Below, one piece after another: positions 11,471-25,100 of a stretch of DNA of 64,000 bases. The stretch's first letter is position 1, and the number at the start of each line of letters is the position of its first letter. The DNA is from Apostichopus japonicus (taxonomy: Eukaryota > Echinodermata > Holothuroidea > Aspidochirotida > Stichopodidae). The position numbers and the translations under genes were made by a program. The stretch is taken from positions 40,772,631 to 40,836,630 of the forward strand of contig NC_092568.1 in NCBI RefSeq assembly GCF_037975245.1. Direction: 5' to 3'. Under the pieces are notes generated by a model. That model saw nothing but the letters and a program-made list of their open reading frames with translations. It was not told the DNA's origin and did not search any database.

Positions 11471-13105
11471 TGGAGAACTGGCCGAAATGAGGCAAGTCAT
11501 TGGCCTAAGACGAAGTTGTGTTACGCTTACCGGTACTCACACTGACTGCTTCCACTTTTCACGGGGCGTGAAGACGCGGTTGGGGTGACAATGTGGTCTA
11601 TAGCCAGGGGACGGGCCGAGGGTCCCCCAGCAATTACTAAAATTATTACACCTATAGAGTATACGTGTGCATCGGACAGATCGACAAGTATGCATTGAAA
11701 AATGGGCAGATGCACGTTTCGGAGCCTTGGTAAATATTGGGGGGGCTTATCATGCATTTGCCCCCTCAACTTTTTTATTGGGGGGCTGAACTCTAAACTC
11801 GGGTGAACTCTAAACTCGGGGTCTAAACTCGGGTGTCACATGATCATTCTTTCCATTGTTTATTTTCTGTTCACTCAGTATATATAAGGTCATGGCTTCA
11901 CACTCTGTATAGGTAACGTACCACAATTAGGTAAGTGTACATCAGTCTGAAAGTTTAGTATTGTATTGGCAGTTTTTGATTCATCATCATTTGTTATGCT
12001 TGGATATTTGATGAGGATGAAATAAAACTACAGATGGTCAAATCATCTGGAGAACCGAAGGGAATTTAAGGCATCTTAGAAAGCTAATGGACCATGAAAC
12101 AATCAGATTCTGCACCGAAAGCGGACATATGGGTTGGGGAGCATTATGCTAACCTTTGTGCTCTTCTAGCTCAAAACCTAAACTGTCATGGTGGCGAAAT
12201 CTGGACGTGCTGTGGTAGTCCAAGCCCCAAGCCAACAGCTATCATGTGATGGGAAGGACATGTTTGTTGAAGACGTCTATCTATACTCCAGTGGCCTTGG
12301 AAATCGACGAGTTACGGTGTAAGTCAATGGGAGCAAGTTGTGGTACGACACCTTTAGCCACAAGCTGGATGGATCCTGTATGTGATGGTGTGTGGTAATC
12401 CCTATATCATAAATGAACACCTCCATAGACCTTTGTTTACACATAAGATGCACTGTGATGTAGATTAGTATCTAAATGGGGACTCTGCTGCTGTTCAGGT
12501 ATCTAAAGGAATTTTCTTCCAGAGTCATTTATTGGGAGGGGTGTGTCATAAACTTTTATATGTCTTAACCTGTATTTTGATGTTTTGTATATTGTTATAT
12601 TTTTATCCTATTTATAAATTTCTCCGTAAATTTATACTGGAATAAAGAAATGAAAATGAAATGAAATGAGTATTGTACTACCTGACTAATCTAATCGGTG
12701 AATTTGGCGGTGATTGGAATGATGTCATGTATTTAGATAATGACCGATTGATTCATATACCATGTACTTTATGTGACACAGAAAATGTTGAACTCAACAT
12801 AAACACATCTATTTCATATAGTCATGCTAGGCTAGTACAACATGGGCTTAGCCAGATTGGTTTAAGTAAACCAAAATATCACCATCCCTAGACTTTTTTA
12901 AATTGAAATGATAAATAATTGGAATGCAATTTAGGTTGCTTAAATAGGATTGTATGGCAGTCGTGTAAAAGGAGAGTAATGTTATCATCTTAATTTTACA
13001 TTGGAGGCCCCGTACATGGTACAGAGCAAAACAAAATTACATATCAAGGAGCTCAGCATTCGTTTCGTTTCAGGTATGTAGTTACTCATGAACACGTCAT
13101 GCATC
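11471..13105. other. Gene-free stretch with a possible retroposon 3' end
   Basis: No exon is recognisable. At about 12540-12668 the sequence becomes AT-rich, passes an AATAAA and ends in repeated GAAATGAAAATGAAATGAAA, which looks like the simple-sequence tail of a retroposon. The open frame at 12673-12891 that follows has no family resemblance that I know of. The region also contains the likely 3' flank of the METTL27-like gene. Confidence 0.35.
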
Positions 13106-16100
13106 CTATAGCACTTTCATAGCGTAAATACATGCAGCCGTGGTTCCCATAAAGTTGGGCACATCTGTTTTGGACATTAGTTCCATTTTCTTGGTGCTTC
13201 TTAATTCTTCCAACATCTCATTGAAATTTTCGGCGAACCTTTCTGAATGCAACTCTTCTTCCCCTTGAGTAACCCGGAGGTAGCAATGACGTACGGAAAA
13301 TACGGTAACACCGCCTAAAAATAGAAGGGAAAAAACAAGTTGAAATGTCGTCACTCTTAATTCTTTCATAATGCAGACGATAAAGTTCGTTTGAACCATT
13401 AATAACAGTACATAGTTGTTGTTTTGTTTCAGAGCAGGGGTGAGATGGGGTTATTACCCAGTAAAGTAATCGTGTTTCAGTACGCTATTCACCCTTGGTT
13501 TCCTTAGTAAACCACACTGTAATGTAACAAAGATCTGGAGCGATGATAATGAATTCATTGTGATGTACATCATGTGACTTGTCTCCTCCCCAGCCCCAAA
13601 CCTCCTGCTAGATCATTATTTTAATTGTTCAGTTCTTAACTTTGAATGAGACGATTAATACAAAACCAATGGCGCAGAAGTTTCCATATGTTTATTTAAT
13701 ACATCTTTTTAGTCAAAGTATAGTTAGCTACATGCAGGTTCATAGGCGTAGGAGGCTGGGGGATGCAGCCCCCCCCCCCCCAAACCAAGACTTTTGTGAA
13801 AATTCGGGCAATATGTTGAGAATTTTTCGGGCACCTACTGAAAGAAATATAATTTGCATGTGTTTTTCAACGGTTAAACTGATATTATTATTATCATTAT
13901 TATTGTAACGACTTCCTCAATAGTTATAACCAATATGGGAGGGTATAATAACACGGCAAATGATTGTATGTTATTGGCATGCGGTGTAATAACCGATGCA
14001 TGCCTATATGATATGCACATGAAGATTTTGGTTATATTTTTCGGGCAAGTCGTTACAGCTCCCCCCCCCCCTCCCCCAAAAACAAATTGGGCCCCTATGC
14101 CTATGTAACGTGGATATTTATGCATTAAACTATTTCATATATGATAAGACTTCCCAGTTTAGTTTCTCCTTCGTGCGTATTATAGAGAACAACGATCAAG
14201 GGCAAGCTGTCTTATCTACGCATGAGCTCCTCTGAAAATTGAAGTAGCCTATCAAGATAACCAGAGTATTCCATGAGGGTAATCGTAGGTGTGGGGGATG
14301 GGGAGTGGGGATGGAATTCAAAGTGACGAGGCAGCGGACAAGTGTTTTGTTTAAATTTTAATCCTGCACGTCGCAGGAGGTTGGGAAAATATACCAAACT
14401 TTCAACCCACACACCCTCGCCGAAATGCCTTCCCCAGCTTTCCTCCCACCCTGACCGGAGAACTTATTTCAACACGATAACGACAAATTTGACGTTCTCA
14501 CCAGGTTTCACGATCCTAGCCCATTCGCGAAACGCAACGGGGCTGATGTGAGACGGCCCAACGCATCCAATGCAAACCAGTGCGTCAAACTCATCTAAAG
14601 GAAATAATAAATTAAATAAAATAATGATAATAACAAGAATGTTTTACTTCGGAGAAACGTTCCACCACAGTTTATATCATTGACGCCGTTCACCGTAATT
14701 GGGACCCATTAGTGATTATTCTGCTTGTTATACACCTAACGTAGTAGAATATACGGTAGTTCTGAAGGGACAGGCGAGTTATAGTCTTAGAGTGTTATAA
14801 TAACGCGAAAGCTCGACAAATGTGTATGCTTCTGTGCATGTAGTTGACAAGTGACGCGCTAACGTGACATCTTAACGAAACTATCAAATTGTCGAGTAGC
14901 TGCGTTGCGCGCGGCGTGTCTTGACAACTCGAAAATGATATCGCAATGTGTAGTGTTGTCGTTGCACAGTTAGTCTACAACTCGTCTGTCCCTTTAGGAC
15001 CACCGTAAGATTATCAATACAAATCCACACACTATAAATGTGTAGGCTTATCCCAGCTTAACAAAGTATTGATATATGACGTCATGATTGAGAATGAAGA
15101 ATCAAGAACGACTGATTTACATGTTCAAAAGTATCAGATATATATGTAGCATATCACTATTTAAATAACTACAAAGGCATTGCCATAACCAAGTCGATGT
15201 CTCAATGGATGCTTGCTTTTGACGGAGCAGAGGTGTATGAGCTAGTTGGGCTGTTTATAGTACATGAACTTGAGTAACAGGTCGACGTCACCAGTATAGT
15301 TATGAGAGGGACGATGGCATAGCAGTCATCAGATCATACTCAGGCAACAAAGCTGACCGAATTAGGAAAAACCTCATTAAGTAAGATCTTCCAAGCACGT
15401 GGATTGAAGAAATGCCGTCCAAACGAAACTGAGGGCAGTCATCTATCTTGACATCAAACGAACCGGACGTAAAGTATGGAGTTCATCCAAAATTTACTCT
15501 TGTTTTAGTAACAATGTTCGCAACCTCAGTCGTCACACATACACATACAAGCGGACACACACACGCCATCACCACCGCATAGATTCATGTTGCCTTCGAA
15601 CAAGGAATCAAACAAGCCTGCAATTTCCATAAAGCTGACAACGGAACCGACACTGCAATGTTTAACACTCTGGATTGCAATGTTTACACTCTGGTTTTGT
15701 CTCTAAAATGACCTCCTAAAACTTACAGTGAATATTACCCTCCCAGTGAATAAACATGGCGCTTGTATTATCCTGGATAACCAACATTGATTCAGTCAGG
15801 CGCCACTGTCAGAATGACTTGATGCCTTACTGCCGTCAACCCCTACATCACTACTACTTCCTGAGGTAATTCCAAATGCAATTGGACGTGCATTTGCCTG
15901 TAAATTTATCAGGCATTTGCCTGGAACTTTAAGCCTACAAAACCGTGCAACAAAAACATGGAATCTTCTAATGAACGATTTAAAGAGTAAAAAGTCAGTC
16001 ACATCCTTTAAGAAGTGGCTGTGTAAGGAAATAATAGCTAGTTACCGACTAAAACTAAATTATACCTGTATGTAATTACTATATATATATATCGAACATT

Positions 16101-19100
16101 TAATTTGTACTTTTATCAGGGGCGTATCCAGGATTTTCTAACCCGGGGGGCGCAAAGTACTATCTAAGCGGAGCGCCACCATCTTTGCGATGTCTTGGCG
16201 TTTTTCTTCTGCTCCCTCCTTTCTCCCTTTCTACTTTTTCTCTCTTTTTTCTTTTTCTTTTCCCTTCCTTCCTCACCTTCCTCCTCATTTCCCCCCTCTT
16301 TTTTCCCTTTTTTTTCTCTTTTCTCTCCCTTTTTCTTACCCGGGGGGGGGGGGCGCACGCCTCAGCGCCTCTCCCTGGATACGCGCCTGAGAGTGTATGT
16401 TCAGCTGGCATTCACCAGCCAGCCATGTAGATGGTGAAGGGGGCTAGTAGTCCCAATATTGTGATATTGTGATATGTTGTGGGCGGAGGTCGTATATTCG
16501 TTTGAGTTCACCAGGGGTCAAATTGTGGAAACCATTGTTTATCACTATATTTTAACAAGGACAGATGTCATATTTAGTATTTTGATGTATCACATTTAGT
16601 ACAAGAAGCCAGTTGTTGAGGTCAATGGTCATTTCAGGACAGTCTGTGTCATTGTGAATTATTGTTTGTCACATCACACTGCTTTTCACTGTATTACTAA
16701 GATCAAAATGACATCTAATGATCACCGTTTTATCTTTGTAACCATAACTTTGAAACAGCTTTGAACAATGAAAGGATCTAATTGAAATGGAGTTATATTG
16801 TGAGAATTACCGTTTACACACAGTCTCCATATAAATTACAAAGCCACTATCGTTTATGCCAAAGAATCTACGATATGACGAATAGCAGCAACCAATCAAA
16901 GCATTGGCTTCATATGATTTGCTTTAAACAAGAAGATATTCATTGTATGTGTGGCTAAATGTGTAAGACTGCATTGACTCCTTACATAAGTGCTCATTCT
17001 GGACACTCAAAGAGTAAACTTAAGAAATAAGAGATCTGCCAAGCAAGATGATATACCAAATTGGAATTGGTCTAAAGTCCGAGTGCAGAAAACTGGACTC
17101 GCGTACTATACACGTGTGGGTATTACACATTTCCTTGTGGGTATACTGTACGGGTGGGATCTACATTAAATACGTGTTTGTTGCCACATTGTTCAGTTCA
17201 GTGGTGTTGTTATTGTTTGTTGTGTAGGGCAATCAATCTTGTAAAGCTTTATACAACAGACACATCACTACCTGTGATTCATTGATTAACGGTAAACTGT
17301 AACCTTGGGTGCTTTTTTGTTTTTTAAATTATGTGATGCAACTTACCCTGCAGGTAGAAACAATTAAACACAAGAACACTGTGATACAACAAATTTGAAC
17401 ACATTGTTAGTAACAGATGATGAAGCCACAAATGAAAGTATGAGTTATTGTATAAGAATTCAAAATAATAACAATTTTGGAAGCTAGGAAAGTTTTAATG
17501 AAAATGGTTACACATCTCTAAAAGAGTAATGGCGTTCCGTTATAACAATTCCTCATTCATATAAACACTTAATAGACATGCCGTTTTACCTGCAACTTTA
17601 AACCAGGGAGTTGAAAAAAATATTCATCTGTTTGCACAAATCGTAGATATAACCCTCAGTGTCAACGTGTAAATTGTGTAAACAAGAGTACAACGACACA
17701 GGATTCGGTATTTGAGCAGGTTTCCAATAACATGTTTTCGTACTTTTTGGAATAATATCTTTCTTTCTTTCTTTAAAAAAAAAAACGCAACTTCTCAAAA
17801 GAACCAAAATTCTTCCAATCCTTTGTATAGATGATTGAAATTTGAATACAGTATACTGTTTACGTTTATGCGCAGTGGTGTATGCAGTAGAACCTACCAA
17901 AATAGTACAGCACTATGGCGGGCAATCAGTCTCAAATTGTGGGGAATCGACTTATACCGATTTAAATCGACATATACCAATTTCCTTCGACATATACTAG
18001 TTTCCAGCAGCTTAAATTGACTTCTACCGATTTAAATCGACATATACCAGTTTAATTCTACATATAATCGATCTAAATCGACATATACCAGTTTAATTCG
18101 ACATATCATCGATCTAAATCGACATATACAATTTAAATCGATGATAAGTAAAATAAATCGGTATATGTCAATTTAAATCGACATATACCAGTTTAAATCG
18201 ATGATATGTCGAATTAAATCGGTATATGTCAATTTAAATCGACATATACCAATTTAAATCGACATATACCAATTTAATTCGACTTATACCAGTTTAATCG
18301 ACATATTTAAATCGACATATACCAATTTAAAACGATGATATGTAAAATAAATCGGTATATGTCAATTTAAATCGACATCTACTAGTTTAAATCGATGATA
18401 TGTCGAATTAAATCGGTAGAAGTCAATTGCCTTGGACTTAAACCAGTTTCTAGCAACTCAATTTGACATATACCAATTTAAATCGACATATCATCGATGT
18501 AGCTCATTAACATATTCCAAATTCCAATTTTGGTGATGATTGACATGTGAAGATACATCACGTGCAGTCACCTGACAAGGCGGGCGAATAATTAAATAGT
18601 TCCAAATTTACCAAGCTAGCAAGGGTGTTCATCATGATTATGTCAATGGTAATCAGGGGCGTATCAAGGATTTTTTAACCCGGGGGGGGGGCGCGAATTA
18701 CTATCTCAGCGGAGCGCCACCGCAGCGTACAAGATAATTTCTGGTTTTGATACCCCCCCCCCCCAGATCACCGGAAATGGCACTTCTCGGGCTTGAAATG
18801 ACCAACCAGATGTACACTTCTGCCTGAGAACCAAGAATTTCCCAATAGTTTTCTTCATCCATAACCGTTTTGAAGATGTCACCAGTCACACATCATGTTC
18901 GACCTTACCGCATCTCCTGTGGATCATTGCTTTTTGTAGGTGATTCTACGTCGCGGCCCACAATACCCGTAAGCCCCACTTTTCAAGGTTTTAAGCCCAT
19001 TATTTGTTCAGAATTTGAAAATTCACAAATTCTCGTGAATAAATTCACTTCAAAACATACCCATAATGTTGCACAAACTTTCATCTGTGGACAACCAATA

Positions 19101-22100
19101 CAGGAAAACCTTCAACCCCTAACAGACCGGTCAAAATTGCAAGGAGGGAATAATGATGAAGAATGGTGGTCAGGGAATTTTCGAAAATTCAGACACAGTT
19201 AATTTATTGGTGTACATCTATTAAAACCTCTTATAACGGCTACTAATAAACTTCGTTGAAGGAAATGAAAAAATACCAGATATTTCCGAAACCGAACACT
19301 ACACATATCTACAGTTGGAGGCTGTTCATCCCGGAGCGCCATTTTCATGCTCACTGATATGATGTGATATCTGCTGTTTGCTTTAAAATTTCGAATAGTT
19401 GAAAGGAGACTGAAATAAGTAACTATTATCTGTTTATAGTGTAATGCTCCACCCGGGTGTAACGATGAGCCTGGCGGGCTCCTGGCCCAAAGGGGCCCCT
19501 ATCAGGAGGTCTAAGCAAGGGCGTCCTCAGAAATGTCTACAAGGGGGGGGGGGGGAGTCAGTAGGTCATAAAGGTGTAACACACTACTTGATACTATCTA
19601 AGCGGAGCGCCACCATCGGTTGGCGCGGAGCGAACAACGATTTCTTTGCCAAAAAATACTCCTAGATCGTCGGAAAAGACACTTCCCGTTCAAGTTGCAT
19701 TTACACATCGGTTATTTTGAGATCTCATGTCTTAGGATTTTGACTTTCAATAATTTCAGTAATGCATTATGGGTCCGTATGCAATGAACATAACTAGAGA
19801 ACTGTCGGTTGGGGGAAATCATTGAAATGTCAAATGCTTAACTTTTTTTTTAATTTGTGATTTTCCAGGGGGAGTGGACAAGTGCCCCTCTATACTGTAT
19901 GGAGTAAAATGGAGACTACTGTACAAATACAGTAATCAAACCTTAGCATAAACCTAATTTCGGCTGAAACTTTGTCTCCATCTAAGCCTAATTTCCCGTG
20001 CTTATTTACTTACCAGATACACCGAAGGCATCTTTATTCTTACCTTTTATATTATATTTATATGCAAGCCCTGCCTTCTTTTTCAAATGAACGCAGTTTC
20101 AAGTCTGTTGGGTGGTGGGTTATTGTTTTAGAATATTTCAAAAAATCATATGTCCCGATGTTGTACTCAGTACAACATTGGCTGGAATTGGGTTTTAAAT
20201 AATATACTTCGTTTTCGATTATAATAATAAATAACATAACTAGCTCGACACAGACATTAATACCCAATGAGCCCATGATCATGATGTCCGTATTCCGTAT
20301 CACGTGAAAATATGTATATTGTCTTGTTCAGTCTTTGCATGAGTTTTTCTTTCCCAGTAAAACGGGCCCTCCCTATCCAAAGAGGTATACCCTTTTTCTG
20401 TGCTTCAGTATAGCGGGGCCCCCTTTTGGTCGGGGCCACCTGGTTAGCACGGTCTGAGCCCATAGGAGTTAGGCTAATTTGCCCCACATTCTTTTCATTT
20501 CGAAAGACGCACAGTTTCAAGTTCATTACACACTGAAGGCTTCGATTCTTTATCTGCCTTCAGTTAAGGGAAGATCTTAGGATTTTCATCCCTATCGCTA
20601 GATATTGCTAGATATCCATACAGTACAGTGCCCTTGGGATTTCTTGGATTTTTCGGGGCCTGATCTTGGGAAATTGCAAAGTCGGAAGTGGTCACACTCT
20701 ATGTAGGTCAGTTGCACGACCTCTAGACGTCACTAATATACCCGATCACTTGTTATCGATGAAGTGGGGTGTTGTCGGATTTTGTCAAGGTCTTGGTACT
20801 ACGGGCGAAGGTCATTAATTAAGTTTCGTAACTCATCGGGAAGCGATTAGAGGGGTGGGCGTATGTTTGTGGGCGCGCGTTTTCATGCAGATGGGAACAA
20901 TCTCAAGAAGTGATGGGTTCGTCATGTTCCCCGACGACTCGGTCGAGTTCGAGACCAGCCACAGTTGGTTTCATAGCACAATTGTACAATTTAAGGCGTC
21001 CATACACACACACTCTCGTTATCATATATAGTACCGGTATATATAAAGATATCTACATTAGTGAGAGAGGAAAAATGGAAACGTCAAAATTGGAGTTGGT
21101 CGGTGTAAGGGGAAGGGTGAGGCGCACAACCCCTCCGTAATCCTCGATTCGTCACTGGCTACCCTGTGTATATGATAGTGATCAGTGCTGTAATTATGAC
21201 TGTTCCTCTTCTCTTCCCGGTATCTTGGCGTTTATCTTCTACTCCCTCCTTTTCTCCTTTTTCTCTCTTTCTTCTTTTTCTTTTCCCTTCCTTCCTCTCC
21301 TTCCTCCTCTTTTATTCTCCCTCTTTTTTCCCTTTTTTCTTCTCTTTTTTTTTCTCTCCTCATTTTCTTACCCGGGGGGCGCGCGCCCCCAACGCCCCCC
21401 TGGATACGCGCCTGTATATCTATGTATGTATTCATACACATATATATATATTTTGTTTTTTCTTTTCTTTTCTTTTCTTTCTTCAGGGAGTCTTCCACAT
21501 TGTTAAGCTTTTAAGCTTTATGGAAGACTTCCTCCACTTTGTACTTTTGTGGCAAACAAATAAATAAATAAATACGCAGTATCGTATTGTGCGTGGAGTG
21601 CTTACAGTATTAGCAAGAACTTTTCAGTTGTTCATGGTGTTGTTTGGGGGGGGGGCGGACAACACACCAGGGGGGTGTGGTCATGTAGGTACCTACAAAG
21701 TGAGGGCGCCTGTGAGCGCCGTGAGAGGCTTAAATAAGTTGGCTAGGCAGCTAGGCCTCTGAAACTGCAAATATGCATACAGAGACAAAATGAAACTTTA
21801 AGTGTCAAAGTCCAGTCATGTATAGGTATCGTTCACTTGTCAAGTAATGCCAATATTGCAGCGCACACGCCGCACTACAATAATTACACGTGGTAGCCTT
21901 AACAGAAAAATGAATCATGCCGAGTACAGGCTGTAGGCGAATGGTGCTTAGCCTGGTAGGACCAGGTAGCACAGGCATAAATGTTACCTTCTTAAAAGCA
22001 ATTAGAAATTACCAAAACAAACGAAAAAAGCGACATAACACAGATTCAGGTAACCATAGTAACAATGTATAAAGTCTTATCATTTTACGAGTTAGACATG

Positions 22101-25100
22101 TCAGCTAATTCAACATGCAGTCGTACGAATACAATGTACGGATTGCAAAGCCATTTAAGGTCATTTGTACGAAAATTCACGGCTCGCCGCTAGTACTAGA
22201 ATAAATTGCTCCCTAGCAACCAATAAGGTAGTGCCTTCAAATAGCAATAGATTTATCTGAATAAAGAAGGACAACTTTTTGAGGCACGTTGATGGATCTA
22301 GGAAATGAGTTTGCCTCTCCATTATGAGGAGAACATTTCTGAACATTTCTGAACCTACACATGAAAGGAGTGTAAGATTAGAGCAATGGGAGGACTGTTT
22401 CTATTGAAAGTTGCCTTCCATGATCACACTCATGGGCGGCGATCCGTACTTCCGAGTGGGGGGGATATGACCTTGTTGACTATCTAAGCGTAGCGCCACC
22501 ATCGGTTGGCGCGAAGCGTACAAGAAAATTTTGGGATTTACAAACCCTCTAGATGGCCGGAAACGGCACTTCTCGAGGTTTCCAAGCGGCATATACCCAA
22601 CTTTAAAATAGGGATATCATGTCCGAAATATCTCATAATCAGGATCCAAAATACTTTTTTTTTTTTTTTTAATTTCGGGTGTTATTTTGGGAAAATTGCC
22701 CCTGTCAATCTTGTTTCAGGCGCTACGTTAGAATGTTCGAGAGCCCTTTTATATTATTCGATGAAGAAAATGGCCTCATGCAGGCTATTATAGGCCTATA
22801 CACATGCAATACACAATTACACATAGTTACATTCCTAGGTACCGATTGCTAGGGCATCCAGGTGAAACGTGTATTAAGCATTACCCTGGTAACATGCTGT
22901 TCGAGGGAACATGTACGTGTGTAGGCCTACTATAGGGCCTATATCAGGGTTGTACAACCTACGGCCCGCGGGCCACAGTCCGGCCCGCCGCAGGGTTGCG
23001 TCCGGCCCGCCAGAGATGCTTGTACGGTGCGAAATTTTAGTGAGCAGATTTATTGATAACAATTTGAAGCTATATAATCAATCATTCGAACATTCTGGGT
23101 CCAAAAAACTGCATACAGGTCAGTTTGTGTGACACTCTCAGCGGAGGGGGGGGGGCGGCTGGACTTTATTCATCTGTTTTATCAGGAAGGAAAATAAATC
23201 AGTGCGAAAAATCGAGCGTAGGGTTCATGCGGCCCCTCCTTCATCATAATCATTCCATGTGGCCCTCCTCTGCAAAAGGTTGGACAACCCTGGCCTATAT
23301 GAATACTATGAGGGTGCATATATGTACTATATCAATACCGTGGGTGCAATAATACCTTTTGTTGTTATGGGCCAATGAAGCCTACAGTCAACTATTCTTG
23401 CTTTATAAAGACGCTTTATTTGAAAAGATCGCACTGCGTTTATGGTAGGCGAGAAATGAGCTAAAAAAGAGCCGTACATTCACGATGATGCATAAATGTA
23501 GGCATGAAAATATTCTTATCCCTGGCATTTGGTGGGGGGGATATGGTGTATTACATCCCCTCCACCCATTTTCATGGGGGGGATATATCCCCCCCTTCCC
23601 CCCCAGGATCGCCGCCCATGATCACACTGGGGTAGTTGGATGGCTAATACACCACTGTCGAGAAGAACCCAACCCCGGAACTATGTTCAGATCCTATAAA
23701 AGTTATGTGTAAAGGATATCTTTGACAGTTCCGGTTTATTTATGTTTTCAAACCATTCAGCTCTAAATCTCTAAAGTGCTCATTTAAGGCTATATGAATT
23801 ATGACGTCTGTTCCTGACAGCAGGCCTATAACTTTAATGTTAATCCATTTGTTTCATAAATTCAAATTCAACCAAAACATGTTCTTTTTACATTCCTATA
23901 TGAACAGCAGAGCACTATAATCATCCGTTCAAAGATTAGCAATTTACAATTTACAAAAACAGACTCAGCAGAATATATATTGGTAGAGGTCTGCTTATGA
24001 TCAGAGTTTAATATTTATTGTCGGAAAACAATAGTATATCAGATATACATTCTATCGAATAATACGGTGAACGAATCATTGAAATGTTCTTTCTTACTGT
24101 CTATGAACGGCATGCACTCTTTTCCAACTTCATCACAAACAAGTTTTTGGTATATCCCTTTCTTCTCAGCAATGTCTAGACTCTTCTGCGATATATCCAC
24201 AGCAGAAACGTTGGTAAAGCCAGCATCTTTCAACTAAAAACGTGGAAAACATACTTGAACAAGTAGGGAATTCATGTAGATGCAGATCTCATCGCAAACT
24301 TTACAAATGACTGCAGGTTACTATGACGACACCACTCCGACTCACCAAGTTCGAAGTATACATGCGCCTTGAGTATTACCATCCTCATGACCTTTGACAT
24401 TTTATGTTAAAAGGCGCTAAACATTCCTTCAAAGTTCAAACGATTCGTGCAAAAGTCATTATTTTCATGTGGCAGCTATTTCTGTCGTTGTTTATAATGT
24501 TCATATAATAGCCAAAAAACGGGTGTTTACAGCAAGTTTGTTAAGTATTCAACTTTAGCCCTGGAATATGCTTTTAGAATTCAACTTGAAAGAAGCTAGC
24601 CTGACATTTCGGTCACGTGCACAAGTCAGACATTGAACCGGCTATGATCAAGTGACCTTTGGAGTGTTGTATCAATAAAAGCACTGTAGACATGTATAGT
24701 CGGATAGTATATATGGCTTTCTGACATTTTATTATATTGGTGTGTGCACAATGGCCAACAACAAGAGACCTTTGGCGTTATACATAAGTGACTGCACAGC
24801 AAACATGCGGAGATTGATATTCTACATACTTGTTGGATTTAGGCCAGTTTGGTATATGCGTGATGCCACCCTCCCAAAAGATACCAGGGAGAAACCCCAT
24901 CTAGCGGTTTCTTGCTTGTAAATACATTACATATTCAGCAGAGGGGTATAGTTTGAAAGCTATAACCCTAGCTGAAGTTCATACTGCAGATGGAGAGCAG
25001 TAACAATCTAAAGTGACTCAGCCTTTACATCAGGGTTTCCCTAACTTTATTTCCCCCCCCCCCCCCACACACACACACACACGAACCCCCTGTGGATGTC

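Noticed and set aside
13106-13399. A separate 97-residue minus-strand gene starting MVQTNF
   Set aside because: The part upstream of the AG acceptor at 13315-13316 is intron. From there on the frame continues METTL27 exon 4 in phase, so it is the terminal exon.
16160-16437. Low-complexity frames rich in F/S/L or K/R/E
   Set aside because: They come from the pyrimidine tract of a MITE; the same happens at 21166-21567.
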